Part shown: positions 40,560-54,200 of the stretch, piece after piece
Numbering within the stretch: position 1 is the first letter of the stretch
How the letters are laid out: every line of letters starts with the position of its first letter
Assembly: GCF_937616625.2 (NCBI RefSeq)
Contig: NC_065573.1
Span: forward strand, 8,261,001 to 8,325,000
Direction of reading: 5' to 3'
Source: Mercurialis annua
Lineage: Eukaryota; Streptophyta; Magnoliopsida; Malpighiales; Euphorbiaceae
Length of the DNA: 64,000 bases
Program-made: the position numbers and the translations under genes
The notes under the pieces: generated by a model
Databases searched by the model: none
Seen by the model: the letters and a program-made list of their open reading frames with translations, nothing else
What the model was told of the DNA's origin: nothing

Positions 40560-41278
40560 CACCTTTTTAGCAATTTAAACCAAACGTTTACAAAAGTTAC
40601 GAAACAATTCTAAATGTTTCACCTTTTTATCGATTTAAGCCAAACGTTTACAAACGTTACGAAACAAATCAACACGTTTCCCCTTTTTAGCAATTTAAGC
40701 CAAACGTTTACAAACGTTACGAAATAAATCCAAACATTTCACCTTTTTAGTGATTTAAGCCAAACGTTTACAAACGTTACGAAACAAATCCAAATGTTTC
40801 ACCTTTTAGGAATTTAAGCTAAACGTTTACAAACATTACGAAACAAATCCAAATGTTTCACCTTTTTAGTGATTTAAGCCAAACGTTTACAAACGTTACG
40901 AAACAAATCCAAATGTTTCACCTTTTTAGCAATTTAAACAAAACGTTTACAAAAGTTACGAAACAATTCTAAATGTTTCACCTTTTTAGCGATTTAAGCC
41001 AAACGTTTACAAACGTTACGAAACAAATCAACACGTTTCCCCTTTTTAGCAATTTAAGCCAAACGTTTACAAACGTTACGAAATAAATCCAAACATTTCA
41101 CCTTTTTAGTGATTTAAGCCAAACGTTTACAAACGTTACGAAACAAATCCAAATGTTTCACCTTTTAGGAATTTAAGCTAAACGTTTACAAACATTACGA
41201 AACAAATCCAAATGTTTCACCTTTTTAGTGATTTAAGCCAAACGTTTACAAACGTTACGAAACAAATCCAAACGTTTC
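40560..41278 (+). repeat. Recent 359-bp tandem duplication (six monomers, twice)
   Basis: The stretch from about 40560 to 40918 is repeated almost unchanged at about 40919-41278. It includes the rare AACACGTTTCCCC unit (40671 and 41030) and the 59-bp unit with CACCTTTTAGGAATTTAAGC (40801 and 41160). The copies agree far better than neighbouring monomers do. Confidence 0.93.
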
Positions 41279-42054
41279 ACCTTTTTAGAAATTTAAACTA
41301 AACGTTTACAAACGTTACGAAACAATTCTAAACGTTTCACCTTTTTAGCGATTTAAGCCAAATGTTTACAAACGTTACGAAACAAATCCAAGCATTTCAC
41401 CTTTTCAGCAAATTAAGCCAAATGTTTACAAAGGATATGAAACAAAACCAATCATTTCCCCATTTTTAGCGATTTAAGCTAAACTTTAATCTTTTTAGCG
41501 ATTTAACTCGAACGTTTACAAACGTTACGAAACAAAACCAAACGTTTCACCTTTTTAGCGATTCAAGCAAAACATTGCAAATGTTACGAAACAAATCCAA
41601 ACGTTTCAAACGTTACGAAACAAATCCAAGCATTTCACCTTTTTCGCAATATAAGCCAAACGTTTACACACGTTAAGAAACAAATCCAAGCATTTCACCT
41701 TTTTAGCAATTTAAGCCAAACGTTTACAAACGTTACGAAAGAAATCCAAACGTTTCCCCATTTTAGCGATTTAAGCCAAACGTTTACAAACGTTACAAAA
41801 CAAAACAAAACATTTCACCTTTTTATCGATTTAAGCCAAACATTTATAAACGTTACAAACCAAATCCAAACATTTCACGTTTTTAGAAGTTTAAGCCAAA
41901 CATTTACAAACGTTACGGAACAAAACCAAGCGTTTACAAACGTTACGAAACAAATCTAAACGTTAGCGATTTAAGCAAAACGTTTTCCAAACATTACGAA
42001 ACAAAGCCAAACGTTTACAAGCGTTTCGAAACAAATCCAAGCGCTTCACCTTTT

Positions 42055-42204
42055 TTGGCTTTATTTCGTAACGTTTATAAACGTTTGGCTTAAATCGCTA
42101 AAATGGGGAAATGTTTGGTTTTGTTTCATAACCTATGTAAACATTTGGCTTAAATTGCTAAAAAGGTGAAACATTTGGAGTTGTTTTGTAACGTTTGTAA
42201 ACGT
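42055..42204 (-). repeat. Inverted island C2
   Basis: Same entry and exit junctions as C1. It is preceded by the marker TTTACAAGCG in the unit upstream, as at C1 (one base changed) and at 45652. Confidence 0.9.
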
Positions 42205-44168
42205 TACCCCATTTTAGCGATTTAAGCCAAACGTTTACAAACGTTACGAAACAAATCCAAGCGTTTCACCCATTTAGCAATATAAGCCAAATGTTTTTAA
42301 ACATTACAAAATAAATCAAAACGTTTCACCTTTTTAGCGATTTAAGCCAAAAGTTTACAAACGTTACGAGACAAATCCAAGCGTTTCACCTTTTAACAAT
42401 TTAAGCCAAACATTTACAAACGTTACGAAACAAATCCAAACGTTTCACCTTTTTAACGATTTAAACCAATTGTTTACTAAAAGCTACAAACAAATCCAAA
42501 CGTTTCACCTTTTTAGCGATTGAAGCCAATCGTTTACAAATGCTACGAAACAAATCCAAACGTTTCCTCTTTTTATCGATTTAGGCCAACTATTTATAAA
42601 CGTTACGAAACAAATCCAAATGTTTCACCTTTTTAGAAATTTAAGACAAACATTTACAAACGTCACGAAACAAAACCAAACGTTTCACCTTTTTAGCAAT
42701 TTAAGCCAAACGTTTACAAACGTCACGAAACAAAACCAAATGTTTCGCCTTTTTAGCAATTTAAGCCAAACGTTTACAAACGTTACGAAACAAATCCAAA
42801 TATTTCACCTTTTTCGCAATATAAGCCAAACATTTACAAACGTTAAGAAACAAATCCAAGCATTTCACCTTTTTAGCAATTTAAGCCAAACGTTTACAAA
42901 CGTTGCAAAACAAAACCAAACGTTTCCCCATTTTAGCGATTTAAGCCAAACGTTTACTAATGTTACGAAACAAATCCAAGCTTTTCACCATTTTAGCAAT
43001 TTAAGCCAAACGTTTTTAAACATTACGAAATAAATCAAAATGTTTCACCTTTTTAGCGATTTAAGCCAAACGTTTACAAACGTTACTAGACAAATCCCGA
43101 CGTTTCACCTTTTTAGCGATTTATGCCAAACATTTACAAACGTTAGGAGACAAATCTAAGCGTTTCACCTTTTAGCAATTTAAGCCAAACATTTACAAAC
43201 ATTATGAAACAAATCCAAACGTTTCACCTTTTTAGCGATTTAAGTCAAACGTTTACAAACGCAACGAAACAAATCCAAGCATTTCCCCTTTTTAGAAAAT
43301 TAGGCCAAACGTTTATAAACGTTACGAAAAAAATCCAAACGTTTCACCTTCTAAGCAATTTAAGCCATTCATTTACAAACGTCACGAAACAAATCCAAAT
43401 ATTTCACCTTTTTAGCAATTTAAGCCAAACGTCTACAAACGTTACGAAATAAAACCAAACATTTCACCTTTTTAGCAATTTAAGCCAAACCTTTATAAAC
43501 GTTATAAAACAAATCCAAACGTTTCCCATTTTTGGCAGTTTAAGTCAAACGTCTACAAATGTTACGGAATAAAACCAAACGTTACAAAACAAATCCACTA
43601 GCTATTTAAGGCAAACGTTTTACAAATGTTACGAAACAATGCCAGACGTTTACAAGCGTTACGAAACAAATCCAAGTGTTTCACCTTTTTAGCCATTTAA
43701 GCCAAACGTTTAGAAACGTTACAAAACAAATCCAAACATTTCACATGTTTAGCGATTTAAGCCAAACGTTTCAAACGTTACAAAAAAATACAAATGTTTC
43801 ATCTTTTTAGCGATTTAAGCCAAACGTATACAAACGTTATGAACAAATCCAACATTTCACCTTTTTAACGATTTAAGCCAAATGTTTACAAACGTCACGA
43901 AACAAAACCAAATGTTTCGCCTTTTTAGCGATTTAAGCCAAATGTTTATAAACGTTACGAAACAAATCCGAACCTTTCACATTTTTAGCAATTTAAGCCA
44001 AACGTTTACAAACGTTACGAAACAAATCCAAACGTTTTCCCATTTTAGCGATTTAAGCCAAACGTATACAAACGTTACGAAAAAAATCCAAACATTACGG
44101 AAAAAAAATCCAAACGTTTCCCATTTGTAGCGATTTAAGCCAAACGTTTACAAAGGTTATGAAACAAA

Positions 44169-44630
44169 ACGTTTGGCTTAAATCGCTAAAATGGGGAAAC
44201 GTTCGGATTGGATTTGTTTTGTAACATTTCTAAACGTTTGGCTTAAATCGCTAAAAATGGGAAACCTTTAGATTTGTTTCATAACGTTTGTCAACGTTTG
44301 ACGTAAATTGCTAAAAATGTGAAATGCTTGGTTTTGTTCCGTAACATTTGTAAACCTTTGGCTTAAACTGCCAAAAAGGTAAAACGCTTGGATTTGTTTC
44401 GTAAGATTTGTAAACGTTTGGCTTAAATCGCAAAAAAGGTGAAACGTTTGGATTTGTTTCGTAATGTTTGTAAACGTTTGGCTTTGTATCGTAACGTTTG
44501 TAAACGTTTGACTTAAATCGCTAAAATTGGGAAACGTTTGGTTTTGTTTCATAATCTTTGTAAACATTTGGCTTAAATTGCTAAAAAGGTGAAACGTTTG
44601 GATTTGTTTCGTAACCTTTGTAAACGTTTC
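44169..44630 (-). repeat. Long inverted island C3
   Basis: About 460 bp (seven to eight units) in minus orientation. Entry is through GAAACAAAACGTTTGGCTTA and exit through GTAAACGTTTCCCCATTTTA. Its homologue lies at 49091-49531. The last 150 bp resemble C1 and C2. Confidence 0.9.
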
Positions 44631-45651
44631 CCCATTTTACCGATTAAAGCCAAACGTTTACAAACGTTATGAAATAAATAAAAACATTTCATCTTTTTAG
44701 CGATATAAGCCAAATGTTTACAAACGTTATTAGACAAATCCAAACGTTTCACCGTTTTAGCGATTTAAGCCAAACATTTACAAACGTTACAAGAAATCCA
44801 AGTGTTTCACCTTTTTAGCGATTTAAGCCAAAAGTTCAAACGTTAGGAAACAAATCCAAAAGTTTCACCTTTTTAGCGATTTAAGCCAAACGTTTACAAA
44901 CGTTACGAAACAAATCCAAACGTTTCACCTTTTTAGCGATTTAAGTCAAACGTTTACAAACGTTACGAAACAAAACCAAACCTTTAAAACGTTACGAAAC
45001 AAATTCAAACGTCTCACATTTTTAGCAATCTAAGACAAACGTTTACAAACATTACGAAACAAATCCAAGAGTTTCACCTTGTTAGCAATTTAAGCCAAAT
45101 GTTTACAAACGTTACGAAATAAATCTAAGAGTTTCACCTTTCCAGGGATTCAAGCAAAACGTTTACAAATGTTACGAAACAAATCCAAACGTTTCAAACG
45201 CTACGAAACAAATACAAGCGTTTCACCTTTTTAGCAATTTAATCCGAACGTTTACAAACATTACGAAACAAATCCAAACGTTTCGCCTTTTTAGAGATTT
45301 AAGCCAAACGTTTACAAACATTACGAAATAAATCCAAACGTTTCCTTATATTAGCGATTTAAGCCAAACGTTTACAAACGTTATAAAACAAAACAAAACA
45401 TTTCACCTTTTTAGCGATTTAAGCCAAACATTTATAAACGTTACAAACCAAATTCAAACATTTCACATTTTTAGAAGTTTAAGCCAAACATTTACAAACG
45501 TTACGGATCAAAACCAAGCGTTTACAAAAGCTACGAAACAAATCCAAACGTTTCTCATTTTTAGCGATTTAAGCAAAACGTTTTCCAAAAGTTACGAAAC
45601 AAAGCCAAACGTTTACAAGCGTTACGAAACAAATCCAAGCGTTTCACCTTT

Positions 45652-45829
45652 TTTGGCTTTATTTCGCAATGTTTGTAAACGTTTGGCTTAAATCGCTAAA
45701 ATGGGGAAATGTTTGGTTTTGTTTCATAACCTTTGTAAACATTTGGCTTAAATTTCTAAAATGGTGAAACATTTGGAATTGTTTTGTAACATTTGGAATT
45801 GTTTTGTAACATTTGTAAACGTTTCCCCA
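45652..45829 (-). repeat. Inverted island C4
   Basis: Same class as C1 and C2, with a local 25-bp duplication of ACATTTGGAATTGTTTTGTA near its right end (45770-45815). Confidence 0.9.
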
Positions 45830-47220
45830 TTTTAGCTATTTAAGCCAAACGTTTACAAACGTTACGAAACAAATCCAAGCGTTTCGCCCATTTAGCAATA
45901 TAAGCCATACGTTTACAAACGTTACAAAATAAATCAAAAAGTTTTACCTTTTTAGCGATTTAAGACAAAAGTTTACAAACATTACGAGATAAATCCAAAC
46001 GTTTCACCTTTTTAGCGATTTAAGCCAAACATTTACAAACGTTACGAGGCCAATCCAAGCGTTTCACCTTTTACAATTTAGGCAAACATTTACAAACGTT
46101 ATGAAATAAAGCCAAACGTTTCACCTTTTTAGCGATTTAAGTCAATTGTTTACAAACGCTACGAAACAATTCCAAACGTTTCACCTTTTTAGCGATTGAA
46201 GCCAAACGTTTACAAACGCTACGAAACAAATCCAAACGTTTCCTCTTTTTAGCAATTTAGGACAACTGTTTATAAACGTTACGAAACAAATCCAAATGTT
46301 TCACCTTTTTAGCAATTTAAGACAAACATTTACAAACGTCACGAAAAAAAACCAAATGTTTCACCTTTTTAGCAATTTAAGCCAAACGTTTACAAACGTT
46401 ACGAAACAAATCCAAATATTTCATCTTTTTCGCAATTTAAGCCAAACGTTTACAAACGTTAAGAAACAAATCCAAGCGTTTCACCTTTTTAGCAATTTAA
46501 GCCAAACTTTTACAAACGTTGCAAAACAAAACCAAACGTTTCACCTTTTTAGCGATTTAAGCCAAATGTTTATAAACGTTACCAATTAAATCCAAACATT
46601 TCCCCATTTTAGCGATTTAAGCCAAACCTTTAAAACGTCACGAAACAAATCCAAACGTTTCAACTTTTAGCGATTTAAGCCAAACGTATACAAACTTTAC
46701 GAAAAAAAATCCAAATGTTTCCCCTCTTTAGCGATTTAAGCCAAACGTTTACAAACGTTACGAAACAAATGCAAGCGTTTCACCTTTTTAGCAATTTAAC
46801 CCAAACGTTTACAAACGTTACGAAACAAATCCAAAAGTTTCACATTTTTAGCGATTTAAGCCACACGTTTACAAACGTTACAAAACAAATACAAACGTTT
46901 CACCTTTTTAGAGATTTAAGCCAAATGTTTACAAACTTTACGAAACAAATCCAAACGTTTCCCCTTTTTAGCAATTTAAGCGAAACGTTTACAAACATTA
47001 CGAAACATTTCACCTTTTTAGTGATTTAAGACAAATGTTTACAAATATTACGAAACAAATCCAAACGTTTAACCTTATTGGCAATTTAAGCCAAACGTTT
47101 ACAAACATTACAAAACAAATCCAAACGTTTCAATTTAAGCCAAATGTTTACAAACGTTTTGAAACAAATTCAAACGCTTCCCCTTTTTAGAGATTTAAGC
47201 CAAAGGTTTATAAACGTTAC

Positions 47221-47297
47221 GGCTTAAATCACTAAAAAGGTGAAACGTTTGGATCTATTTCGTATGGTTTTCAACGTTTGGTTTTGTTTCGTAACCT
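47221..47297 (-). repeat. Inverted island B4
   Basis: Same class as B1, and shares the variant GGATCTATTTCGTATGG with B5, so B4 and B5 are the closest pair. They lie about 3965 bp apart in duplicated blocks. Confidence 0.9.
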
Positions 47298-49090
47298 TAC
47301 AAAACTAAACGTTTCCCCTTTTTAGCGATTTAAGCCAAACATTTACAAACAATACAAAACAAATCCAAACGTTTCACCTTTTTAGTAATTTGAGCTAAAC
47401 GTTTACAAACATTACGAAACAAATCCAAACGTTTCCCCTTTTTAACGATATAAGCCAAACGTTTACAAACGTTACTAAACAAATCCAAATGTTTCACCTT
47501 TTTAGCAATTTAAGCCAAACGTTTATAAACGTTACGAAACAATTCTAAACGTTTCGCCTTTTTAGCGATTTAAGACAAACATTTACAAACATTACGAAAC
47601 AAATCAAAACTTTTCCTCGTTTTAGCAATTTAAGCCAAACATTTAGAAACGTTATGAAACAAATTCAAACGTTTCACCTTTTTAGCAATTTAATCCGAAT
47701 GTTTACAAACGTTACGAAAAAATCCAAACATGTCACATTTTTAGCGAATTAAGCCAATCATTAAACCTTTTTAGCGATTTAAGTCGAATGTTTACAAACA
47801 TTACGAAACAAAACCAAACGTTTCACAATTTTAGCAATTTAAGCCAAACGTTTACAAACGTTACGAAACAAATCCAAACGTTTCAAACGTTACGAAACAA
47901 ATCCAAGCGTTTCACCTTTTTAGCAATTTAATCCGAACGTTTACAAACGTTACGAAACAAAACTAAACATTTACAAACGTTACGAAACAAATCTAAGTGT
48001 TTCACCTTTTTAGCAATTTAAGCCAAACGTTTACAAACGTTACGAAACAAATCCAAACGTTTTACCTTATGTAGCGAGTTAAACCTAACATTTACAAACG
48101 TTACAAAATAAATCCAAGCGTTTCACCTTTTTAGCGATTTAAGCCAAACGTTTACAAACGTTACGAAGCTAATCCAAACGTTTCACGTTTTAAGCGATTT
48201 AAGCCAAATGTTTACAAACGTTACGAAACAAATCCAAACCTTTCACCTTTTTAGCGATTTAAGCCAAACATTTACAAACGTTACAAAACAAAACCAAACG
48301 TTTACAAACGTTACGAAACAAATCCAAACGTTTCTAATTTTTGCGATTTAAGCCAAAGGCTTTACAAACGTTACCAAACAAAGTCAAACGTTTACAAGCG
48401 TTACGAAACAAATCCAAGTGTTTCACCTTTTTAGCAATTTATGCCAAACATTTACAAACGTTACAAAACCAATCCAAAGATTTCACCTTTTTAGCGATTT
48501 AAGCCAAACGTTTATAAATATTACAAAACAAATCAAAATGTTTCATATTTTTAGCAATCTAAGTCTAGAGTTTACAAAACTTATGAAACAAATCCAAACA
48601 TTTCACCATTTTAGCGATATAAGCCAAATGTTTACAAATGTTACGAAACAATCAAACATTTCACATTTTTAGCGAGTTAAGCCAAACATTTACAATCATT
48701 TCACATTTTTAGCGATTTAAGCCAAACATTTCACATTTCCCCATGTTTCACCTTTTTAGTGAATTAAGCCAAACGATTACAAACCTTATGAAACAAATGC
48801 AAGCGTTTCACCTTTTTAGCGATTTAAGCCAACCGTTTACAAACGTTACGAAACAAATCCAAACGTTTCACACTTTTTGCAATTTAAGCCAAACGTTTAA
48901 AACGTTACAAAACAAATCCAAACGTTTCCCCATTTTAGCGATTTAAGCCAAACGTTTAAAACGTTACGAAGAAAATCCAAATGTTTATAGCGATTTAAGC
49001 CAAACATTTACAAACGTTACGAAACAAATCCAAATGTTTCACCTTTTTAGAGATTTAAGCCAAATGTTTAGAAAGGTTATTAAACAAAAC

Positions 49091-49531
49091 GATTTGCTTA
49101 AATCGCTCAAATGGGGAAACGTTTGGTTTGGATTTGTTTCGTAACGTTTGTAAGCGTCTCGCTTAAATCGCTAAAAATGTGAAACATTTGGATTTTTTTC
49201 GTAAAGTTTGTAAAACGTTTTCCTTAAATCGCTAAAAATGTGAAGCGTTAGGTTTTTTTACGTAACATTTGTAAATGTTTGGCTTAAATTGCTAAAACGG
49301 GGAAACGTTTGAATTTGTTTCGTAACGTTTGTAAACGTTTGGCTTAAATCGCAAAAAAGTTAAAACGTTTATTTTTTTGTAAACGTTTGCCTTTATTACG
49401 TTACGTTTGTAAACGTTTGGCTTAAATCGGTAAAATGGGGAAATGTTTGGTTTTGTTTCATAACCGTTGTAAACATTTGGCTTAAATTGCTTAAAAGGTG
49501 AAATGTTTGGATTTGTTTTGAAACGTTTGTA
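49091..49531 (-). repeat. Long inverted island C5
   Basis: Homologue of C3: it shares the entry after AAAGGTTAT, the irregular GGTTTGGATTTG step near the left end, and the exit into TTTCCCCATTTTAGCG. Confidence 0.9.
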
Positions 49532-51185
49532 AACATTTCCCCATTTTAGCGATTTAAGTCAAACCTTTACTAACGTTACGAAACTAATCCAAGCGTTTCA
49601 CCCTTTTAGCAATTTAAGCCAAACGTTTTTAAACGTTATGAAATAAATCAAAATGTTTCACCTTTTTAGCGATTTAAGCCAAACGTTTACAAACGTTACG
49701 AGACAAATCCCAACGTTTCACCTTTTTAGCGATTTATGCCAAACATTTAAAAACGTTATGAGACAAATCTAAGCGTTTCAACTTTTTAGCAATTTAAGCC
49801 AAACATTTACAAACGTTATAAAACAAATCCAAACGTTTCACCTTTTTAGCGATTTAAGCCAAACGTTTCGAAACGCTACGAAAAAATCCAAACGTTTCCC
49901 CTTTTTAGCAATTAAAGCCAAACGTTTACAAACGCTACGAAACAAATCCAAACATTTCACCTTTTTAGCGATTAAAGCCAAACGTTTACAAACGCTACGA
50001 AACAAATCTAAACATTTCACCTTTTTAGCAATTTAGGCCAAACGTTTATAAACGTTACGAAACAAATCCAAACGTTTAACCTTCTAAGCAATTTAAGCCA
50101 AACATTTACAAACGTCACGAAACAAATCCAAATATTTCACCTTTTTATTAATTTAAGCCAAACGTCTACAAACGTTACGAAATAAAACCAAACGTTTCAC
50201 CTTTTTAGCAATTTAAGCCAAACCTTTATAAACGTTATAAAACAAATCCAAACGTTTCCCATTTTTGACAATTTAGGCCAACTGTTTATAAACGTTACGA
50301 AACAAATCCAAATGTTTCACCTTTTTAGCAATTTAAGACAAACATTTACAAACGTCACGAAAAAAAACCAAACGTTTCACCTTTTTAGCAATTTAAGCCA
50401 AACGTTTACAAACGTTACGAAACAAATCCAAGCGTTTCACCTTTTTAGCAATTTAAGCCACACGTTTACAAACGTTGCAAAACAAAACCAAACGTTTCAC
50501 CGTTTTAGCGATTTAAGCCAAATGTTTATAAACGTTACCAATTAAATCCAAACATTTCCCCATTTTAGCGATTTAAGCCAAACCTTTAAAATGTCACGAA
50601 ACAAATCCAAACGTTTCAACTTTTTAGCGATTAAAGCCAAACGTATACAAACTTTACGAAAAAAATCCAAACGTTTTCCCTATTTAGCGATTTAAGCCAA
50701 ACGTTTACAAACGTTACGAAACAAATGCAAGCGTTTCACCTTTTTAGCAATTTAAGCCAAACATTTATAAACGTTACGAAACAAATCCAAAAGTTTCACC
50801 TTTTTAGCGATTTTAGCCAAACGTTTACAAACGTTACAAAACAAATACAAACGTTTCACCTTTTTTGCGATTAAGCCAAATGTTCACAAACTTTACGAAA
50901 CAAATCCAAACGTTTCCCCTTTTTAGCAATTTAAGCGAAATGTTTACAAACATTACGAAACAAATCCAAACATTTCACCTTTTTAGCGATTTAAGACAAA
51001 CGTTTACAAACATTACGAAACAAATCCAAACGTTTAACCTTATTGGCAATTTAAGCCAAACCTTTACAAACATTACAAAACAAATCTAAACGTTTCAATT
51101 TAAGCCAAATGTTTACAAACGTTTTGAAACAAATTCAAACGTTTCCCCTTTTTAGCGATTTAATCCAAAGGTTTATAAACGTTAC

Positions 51186-51262
51186 GGCTTAAATCGCTAA
51201 AAAGGTGAAACGTTTGGATCTATTTCGTATGGTTTTAAACTTTTGGTTTTGTTTGATAACCT
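51186..51262 (-). repeat. Inverted island B5
   Basis: Closest relative of B4 (shared GGATCTATTTCGTATGG), in the last 3-4 kb block before the large duplication begins. Confidence 0.9.
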
Positions 51263-54200
51263 TATAAAACCAAACGTTTCCCCTTTTTAGCGATTTAAGC
51301 CAAACATTTACAAACAATACAAAACAAATCCAAACGTTTCACCTTTTCAGTAATTTGAGCTAAACGTTTACAAACATTACGAAACAAATCCAAACGTTTC
51401 ACCTTTTTAGCGATATAAGCCAAACGTTTACAAACGTTACTAAACAAATTCAAATGTTTCACCTTTTTAGCAATTTAAGCCAAACATTTATAAACGTTAC
51501 GAAACAATGCTAAACGTTTCGCCTTTTTAGCGATTTAAGCCAAACATTTACAAACATTACGAAACAAATCCAAACTTTTGCTCGTATTAGCAATTTAAGC
51601 CAAACATATAGAAACGTTATGAAACAAATCCAAATGTTTCACCTTTTTAGCAATTTAATCCGAACGTTTACAAACGTTACGAAAAAATCCAAACATGTCA
51701 CATTTTTAGCGAATTAAGCCAAACATTAAACCTTTTTAGCGATTTAAGTCGAATGTTTACAAACATTGCGAAACAAAACCAAACGTTTCACATTTTTAGC
51801 GATTTAAGCCAAACGTTTACAAACGTTACGAAACAAATCCAAACGTTTCAAACGTTACAAAACAAATCCAAGCGTTTCACCTTTTTAGCAATTTAATTCG
51901 AACGTTTACAAACGTTACAAAACAAAACAAAATATTTACAAACGTTACGAAACAAATCGAAATGTTTACAAACATTACGGAACAAAAACAAACTTTTCAC
52001 ATTTTTAGCAATTTAAAGCAAACATTTACAAACGCTATGAAACAAATAAAAATGTTTCCCTTTTTAGCAATTGAAGCCAAACGGTAACAAATGTGAAGAA
52101 ACGAATCCAAACGTTTCCCCATTTATAAACGCTACGAAACAAAACCAAACGTTTACAAACGTTACGAAACAAATCCAAATGTATACAAATGTTACGAAAC
52201 AAATCCAAACGTTTCCCCATTTTAGCGATTTAAGCCAAACGTTTAAAACGTTACGAAACAAATCCAAATGTTTCACATTTTTAGCGATATAAGCCAAACG
52301 TTTACAAACGTTACGGAACAAAACTAGACGTTTCCCATTTTTAGCGATTTAAGCCAAACGTTTACAAACGTTACGAAACAAATCCAAGTGTTTCACCTCT
52401 TTAGCGATTTAAGCCAAACATTTACAAAAGTTACGAAACAAAACCAAATGGTTCACCTTTTTGGCAATTTAAGCCAAACATTTACAAATGTTACGAAACG
52501 AATTCAAGCGTTTAACCTTTTTAGCAATTTAAGCCAAACGTTTAACGTTCCGAAACAAATCCAAGCGTTTCCCCATTTTAGCGATTTAAGCCAAACGTTT
52601 CCCCATTTTAGCGATTTAAGCCAAACGTTTAAAACGTTACGAAACAAATCCAAACGTTAACAAACGTTACGAAACAAATACAAACGTTAACAAACTTACA
52701 AAACAAATCCCAACGTTTCACCTCTTTAGCGATTTAATCCAAACGTTTCGAAATAAATCCAAACGTTTCATCTTTTTAGCGATTTATGCCAAATGTATAC
52801 AAACGTTACAAAAGAAATCCAAGCGTTTCGCCTTTTTAGCGAATTAATCCAAACGTTTACAAACGTTACGAAACAAATCAAACGTTTCACCTTTTTAGCG
52901 ATTTAAGCCAAATGTATACAGACGTTGCGAAACAAAACCAAACGTTTAAAACGATACGAAACAAACCGAAACGTTTCTCATTTTTAGCTATTTAAGCCAA
53001 ACCTTTACAAACGTTACGAAACAAAACCAAGCGTTTCACATTTTTAGCAATTTAAGCCAAACATTTACAAATGTTACGAAACGAATTCAAGCGTTTCACC
53101 TTTTTAGAAATTTAAACCAAACGTTCCGAAACAAATCCAAGCGTTTCACCTTTTTAGTAATTTAAGCCAAACGTTTATAAACGTTACGAAACAAATCCAA
53201 ACGTTTCACCTTTTTAGCGATTTAAGCCGAACGTTTATAAACGTTACGAAACAAATCCAAACATTTCACCTTTTTAGCAATTTAAGCCGAACGTTTACAA
53301 ACGTTATGAAACAAATCCAAACGTTTCCCCATTTTAGTGATTTAAGCCGAACATTTAAAACTTACGAAACAAATCCAAACATTTTACCTTTTAGCGATTT
53401 ATGCCAAATATTTATAAACGTTACGAAACAAATCCAAACGTTTCAACTTTTTAGCGATTGAAGACAAACGTTTACTGACGTTAAAAAACAAATCCAAACG
53501 TTTCCCCATTTTGGCAATTTAAGCCAAACGTTTATAAACATTACGAAGCAAAACCAAACGTTTACAAACGTTACGAAACAAATCCAAACGTTTACAAACA
53601 TACGAAACAAACCCAAACATTTCCCCATTTAAGCGACTTAAGCAAAACGTTTACAAATGTTACGAAACAAATCCAAACGTTTCCCCTTTTTTGCGATTTA
53701 AGCCAAACGTTTACAAACGTTATGAATTAAATCCAAACATTTACAAACATTACAGAACAAAAACAAACTTTTCACATTTTTAGCAATTTAAGCCAATCGT
53801 ATACAGACGCTACGAAACAAATACAAACGTTTCCCTTTTTAGCGATTGAAGCCAAACGTTAACAAATGTTAACAAACAAATCCAAACGTTTCCCCATTTA
53901 TAAACATTACGAAACAAAACCAAACGTTTACAAACGTTACGAAACAAATCCAAATGTTTACAAACGTTACGAAACAAATCCAAACGTTTCCCTATTTTAG
54001 CGATTTAAGCCAAACGTTTACAAACGTTTCCCCTTTTTAGCGAGTTTACAAATGTTACGAAACAAAACCAAATATTTAAAACGTTACAAAACAAATCCAA
54101 ACTTTTCATAATTTTAGCAATTTAAGCCAAACGTTTACAAACGTTACGGTACAAAACCAAACATTTCACATTTTTAGCGATTTAAGCCAAACGTTTACAA

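Larger units (their letters stand above)
38500..51931 (+). repeat. Region of 3-4 kb higher-order blocks
   Basis: Islands C1, C2, C4 and the end of C5 (38887, 42055, 45652, about 49390) mark four blocks spaced about 3.2-3.7 kb apart. B-type islands follow at 40288, 47221 and 51186, but none is found in the second block. The clearest pair is about 46260-47960 against 50280-51930, offset about 4016 falling to about 3960, because one copy lost a 60-bp unit near 46440. A third relative of its start lies at 42585. Block edges are approximate. Confidence 0.82.
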
